A stretch of DNA of 23,455 bases from Tubiluchus corallicola (taxonomy: Eukaryota > Priapulida > Priapulimorpha > Priapulimorphida > Tubiluchidae), in the NCBI GenBank assembly GCA_030141605.1, contig JAQGDQ010001704.1, positions 5,001-28,455 of the forward strand, written 5' to 3'. How positions within the stretch are numbered: position 1 is the stretch's first letter; each line of letters begins with the position of its first letter. Of the stretch, positions 19,451 to 23,455 are shown piece by piece. A program made the position numbers and the translations under genes. Under the pieces are notes generated by a model. That model searched no databases. It was not told where the DNA came from and was given only the letters and a program-made list of their open reading frames with translations.

Positions 19451-19638
19451 ATCAAACAAAATCAAGCCTTTGCATCACAGTGCTGACATTTGCACAGTTC
19501 GCATGTTACAAATTTTGATGTAAAATCTTGAAGTCTATCAAAGTGTAAACATGGTTCGTGCAGTGTGGTATTTTGTCGTATCGTATTTTCTGAATAGCCG
19601 GACATAGAATTAGCAAGTACTTTCATCTCAATAAACTC

Positions 19639-19804
19639 TTAAAGCAAAGCACAAGAAAACCCTTCATTTACATAAGACTTAAAAAATTCGTCTTGAAATT
19701 TTATACCACTTATACTACTGAGTTTTTGCATACAGGACGAGCAAGAGAGCGGGAGAGAGAGAGAAAGAAAGAGAGAGAAGAAGAGAGAGGGAAGAAGAGG
19801 AGAG

Positions 19805-19868
<64 letters not shown>

Positions 19869-20522
19869 AACATGTAAATTAGTGAAGAAAACGAATTTAT
19901 AAAGAGACAAACAAGTGAGTAAAGAATAGGACTTGCATCGGCAGTAATGCCGTATAAAACATGTAAATTTAGTCTCCCGCGTTTACCGTTAGACGCAGCC
20001 ATTTTGACGATAAGTCATTTGAAACAAGTTTAGATAACATTGAGTGAAGTTTGAAAAAATAATCAGAGCTTTCGTAGCGCACAAGTCACTAACTAAGTAA
20101 AATTTTAAATTACTGTATCTTGTCAATAAGATTCAAAATTACGTTTTTTTGGTTAGTGAGTGGTGCACCCTGGAAGTGAGTCAACGACATTTTGCCAATT
20201 AGTGAAAACATTTTAAATAATTAATAATTTTATTTTCTAGTTACATAAGTCATTCAACCAGGTAAATTTAACGTTAAGTAGCTTAAATTGCATGGAAAGT
20301 TTTTTGCGACATAGTTTAACATTTCCTTTTCTTCCCCTAGTTTATACGTTTTGCGTATATGACGTCATGTAATGGCGCGGTCAGAACAGCATTTAAAATC
20401 AAAACAAACAAAAATTCCTTTCAACTCCAGTACGATATATGCTTAAATAAGATAAAGTAATATATTTTTTTAAGGCGACTTTTCTGAAGCCTACTTCATG
20501 TACCCCTATTCTTGTCCTTTAA
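19639..20522 (-). mobile_element. TTAA-flanked non-autonomous DNA element, copy 2 (inverted)
   Basis: Homologous over its whole length to 8454-9140 on the opposite strand. Both edges show TTAA (19639-19642, 20519-20522) next to inverted ends (AGCACAAGAAAACCC and the complement of AGGACAAGAAAA); a short extra AGCAA sits at the left edge. It is 884 bp, of which about 195 bp is a secondary insertion plus target duplication, leaving about 689 bp, almost exactly the length of copy 1. It lies in the intron of paralog 5 and has no transposase. Confidence 0.75.
19739..19928. mobile_element. Secondary insertion with GA tract and AGGAC duplication
   Basis: About 190 bp consisting of a (GA)n tract, ACAACATGTAAATTAGTG and a short AT-rich tail, absent at the matching point of the other copy (GTCCTGCACGC near 9047). 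It is bracketed by AGGAC at 19734-19738 and 19929-19933, consistent with a 5-bp target-site duplication. A similar GA-plus-ACATGTAAA structure follows 9747. Confidence 0.6.
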
Positions 20523-20569
20523 GCTTTTGATTGGCCAGTCCTTGTTACAAATGTACCATTATCATACTC

Positions 20570-20765
20570 ACAGACTGAGGATGACAATCAAGGGCATCTG
20601 CCGCTGCTTTTGCAAGGCGGCAATCTATATTACTGTAGACTCTGCTTATATAAAATGGTTGTACGTATGTAAAAAAAGATTATCACTGATGATGACAGCA
20701 GTAGTCTGTCGAAACGTTTGACATGATTTTCTAACTATGTAAATTACAAGTTTTAATAAAATTGT
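20570..20765 (+). mobile_element. Retroelement 3'-end fragment with hammerhead-like core
   Basis: CTGATGA (20686-20692), a GACAG/CTGTC stem and GAAA (20711-20714) occur in order, followed by CGTTTGAC and an AT-rich tail with AATAAAATTGTGG. These are two of the three conserved boxes of hammerhead ribozymes, which are known from Penelope-like elements. One extra base between CTGATGA and the stem, and the lack of a clear stem III and cleavage triplet, argue for a decayed or only superficially similar motif. Confidence 0.4.
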
Positions 20766-20895
20766 GGTGTTTTAACTATAAATCAAAGTGCATGTAATGA
20801 CTTTTGAGACATCCTACATTAATAATTGAGATATACGTCACGCAGGTTGCCCTATTTACGTGTAATTACGAGTTATTTCAGGTAAAAGTACTTAC

Positions 20896-20943
20896 ACAAG
20901 CCGTTGCTAGAATAACAAAGACTAGAAGTAGAATTCCTTTCAT
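20896..20943 (-). CDS. Signal-peptide micro-exon of paralog 5
   Basis: Sixteen codons, MKGILLLVFVILATAC, end at the donor GTAAGTAC in phase 0. Met-Lys plus a Leu/Val/Ile core and ATAC is a textbook signal peptide; the cleavage region is completed by VASS in the next exon at 18439, across a 2.46-kb intron. The acceptor-like TTGTATTTTGCAG (AG at 20953-20952) lies 8 bases before the ATG, matching the arrangement of paralogs 3 and 4. Confidence 0.75.
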
Positions 20944-21024
20944 GTTGTTACCTGCAAAATACAATTATTACAACAATATAAACCCGCTGCTGAATTTATT
21001 CATGAACCACAGGAGAGCAAGAGA

Positions 21025-21034
21025 CTTTTATCCC
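21025..21034 (-). promoter_or_regulatory. Possible TATA-like box upstream of paralog 5
   Basis: GGGATAAAAG on the minus strand, about 85 bp upstream of the paralog 5 ATG. If used, transcription would start near 21000 without a 5'UTR intron, which conflicts with the acceptor at 20953-20952. Only one of the two readings can be right unless both promoters are used. Confidence 0.25.
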
Positions 21035-21179
21035 TTGAAAATTTGTAAAATTGTTTTGCTTCCGGTTTGCACCTTTAGGTTGCACTTCCTGGCAGTTTAA
21101 AGAGTCCGTAAATACGTAATTAATAATGTCATATACAAACAAAATGCTCTTGTGATTATTAAAAGTAATGTTATTTAAC

Positions 21180-21866
<687 letters not shown>

Positions 21867-21868
<2 letters not shown>

Positions 21869-22769
21869 TTTTATTATACTGAAAATACTGTATTTTACAA
21901 AACATAATATGCGTGTTCGGTCTACTGCACAAATAATAGAAAGGATTAAATAAAACTAATTATGGCGCCGTTCTCAGTTTAAATTTATATTCGGTTGATG
22001 TTTATAATTGGCAATTAAATGATGGGAAACGTAATACTGTAGAACATAATAATTGAAATAACCAAAAATTTACAATTCTAAACTACCGTTTTACGTGTTT
22101 AATTGCTAAATGTAGTATGTTATTATTACATAAAATATTAAAGTACAAATCATATCTTCACGATAAGGATTAATGAAAGGCGACCTATGTACTCAAAGAT
22201 TCAGTAGACTTTTAGCCATTGTTTTAATCATTAAACATAGTAATGCGGCCATGCGCACATGTCTGATCTCAGATAGATAAAGTCCTGTCGCTCACACAGT
22301 TTGTTGTCAGTTGTCACGGGCTTAAAAGCCATTTACCAACATATTCTTGAGCTGCGGCAATTTAGGCTATTCGTAAGCAAAACATTTCTTGTTTAGGATT
22401 TTATCAAGTTTACGTATAAATTTCTGTATGTTTATTTGTTTAAAATTACAATTACAAATTACAACATTAAAATTACAATTACAAATTACTTCATTAAAAT
22501 TACACATGCTTGTTTCGTTTTACACAGCAATAAAACAAGGGCTAAAAATTTTCTGAAGCAGCACCCCCACTAATTTTAGCTACTGCAGCCGCCATTGTAG
22601 CCTACTCTAGTATAAGCTCGTCATTACCACGCTTTTACCTTGATTACTGCAGTTCAATGTGAGTGTAAGGCTTCAATGCGATGTGTTATGATGTTCAAAA
22701 CACACAGTTGCACTTCACAAAGCATTAGATCATAAGTAATAACAGAGTATAATATGAAGTATGGCAGGT
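21867..22769. other. Gene-free AT-rich interval
   Basis: Contains the inverted partner of the 28-130 repeat (22240-22325) and a short duplicated AATTACAATTACAAATTAC motif (about 22445-22500). No exon was recognised. Confidence 0.45.
22240..22325. repeat. Interspersed repeat, inverted partner of 28-130
   Basis: ATGCGGCCATGCGCACATGT and CTGTCGCTCAC, CAGTTGTCACG are the reverse complements of blocks at 28-130, in the reverse order expected of one inverted copy. Confidence 0.6.
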
Positions 22770-23455
22770 ATGTTTTAGATCAGATTAGATTTTATAGATT
22801 TATTTCGCAATAAACATACATATGCATTACATGTGCATCGATAATCAGTTTTTGATAATACAAAATTATGATACAATTCATGAATTCTGCGCTAGAGACC
22901 TTAGAAGCTAGCTTATGGTAGGCCACTGGAATTAGTTACGAAAAAAATTATATACAGATACAATATTACAATATATACAAATATATAGGGTGGGAAGTAA
23001 TAAAAATATTATTATACTAGAGGGGAAGTTTTTGAAAATGAAAAACAACAAATCATGATTGAGTGATCAGTTATATGTTTCAAGTAAGTTTATTTTATAA
23101 TTTTTTTTAAATATGGACAGCGAGTTGGCATTTTTAATAGCTGGAGCAATTGAATTCCATATGTAAGGGCCATTGTATTTAATAGAAAATTTTCCAACAT
23201 TAGTGTTGCACTGAATGTAGTGATAGTTCAGTCTATAAGATGTGCCGTAATTATGTATCTCAGCATTCAAACAAAAATAATCAGTAAATAAGGGAGGCAA
23301 TAATTTATGAGAGAATTTGTACATGAAAATGGCAGTTTGGAACTTATTAATGTCATAAATGTTTAGAAAGTTTAGTCTTTTAAATATTGGTGGTGTATGA
23401 AAAATATAACAACAAACATATACACAACCAACTGATCAACAGTCTGACGGTGCTG
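22770..23455 (-). mobile_element. LINE (non-LTR retrotransposon) 3' end, continues past window
   Basis: The minus strand carries the C-terminal end of a reverse transcriptase frame, about 300 bp of 3'UTR, and a tail TATTGCGAAATAAATCTATA followed by AATCTAATCTGATC near 22775-22815. The A-rich, short-repeat tail is that of a LINE. The 5' part lies beyond the right edge. Confidence 0.65.
23067..23435 (-). pseudogene. Reverse transcriptase C-terminal fragment of a LINE
   Basis: The frame gives 122 residues from an in-frame TGA (23436-23438) to the stop at 23067. Recognisable landmarks, in order, are TPPIFKRLNFLNIYDINKF, TAIFMYKFSHKLLPPLF, NYGTSYRLNYHY, and GKFSIKYNGPYIWNSIAPAI followed by SLSIFKKNYKINLL. 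This is the conserved region after the reverse transcriptase fingers and palm in CR1/Jockey-type LINEs, where IKYxGPxxWNxIP and SxxxFKKxxK are typical. The upstream TGA suggests a dead copy, though a frame shift or the edge of the window prevents certainty. Confidence 0.75.

Overview
This is a eukaryotic, clearly metazoan window. It is AT-rich, intron-bearing, full of microsatellites and minisatellites, and carries non-LTR retrotransposon remnants. Base composition, the long (CT)n/(GA)n, GATA/GACA and TGAG tracts and the type of proteins suggest a marine invertebrate. A mollusc or other lophotrochozoan is my best guess, but no feature proves the phylum. No bacterial operons, rRNA operon, canonical tRNA or CRISPR array was seen.

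The coding content is one theme: at least five paralogous genes, all on the minus strand, encoding small secreted Gly/Tyr/His-rich proteins with GYGGHG-type repeats. Their large coding exons lie at 1347-1709, 3384-3728, 5276-5776, 10537-10857 and 17993-18439. Three have a recognisable upstream micro-exon encoding only an initiator and a hydrophobic signal-peptide core (6422-6460, 13061-13111, 20896-20943). These join the body exon at phase 0 through a GTAAGT donor. Each micro-exon is itself preceded by a good splice-acceptor sequence, implying a 5'UTR intron. I could not find a signal exon for the two bodies at 1347 and 3384. All five mature proteins share one layout: Gly-rich arm, short Thr/Ser stretch, a related hydrophobic/basic motif (FARSLLYALG, KYARRLLRALG, KFAKKLLRYLG; divergent in the 3384 copy), second Gly-rich arm. 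By composition they resemble extracellular structural or matrix proteins (shell, jaw, beak or adhesive type), with Gly/His-rich antimicrobial peptides as an alternative. That function is inference.

Layout: 1-5.9 kb holds three body exons separated by a TGAG minisatellite and a 40-bp repeat carrying a tRNA B-box-like sequence. 5.8-7.2 kb holds the signal exon of the third gene and, in its intron, a fold-back element. 7.3-9.97 kb is a 0.94-kb CT tract followed by a TTAA-flanked DNA element and a rearranged second copy with a GA tract. 10.3-13.15 kb is the fourth gene, whose 3' end runs into a tandem pair of 5S-rRNA-like repeats and whose intron contains several mobile-element fragments. 13.2-17.7 kb is gene-free and made of minisatellites and duplicated blocks. 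18-20.95 kb is the fifth gene; its 2.46-kb intron holds retrotransposon tails, CT/GA tracts, an inverted second copy of the TTAA element and a hammerhead-like motif. 21-23.5 kb carries a GATA/GACA/GA tract and the 3' end of a LINE on the minus strand.

Most long open frames in the window are artefacts of simple repeats or antisense shadows of the Gly-rich exons and are not annotated.
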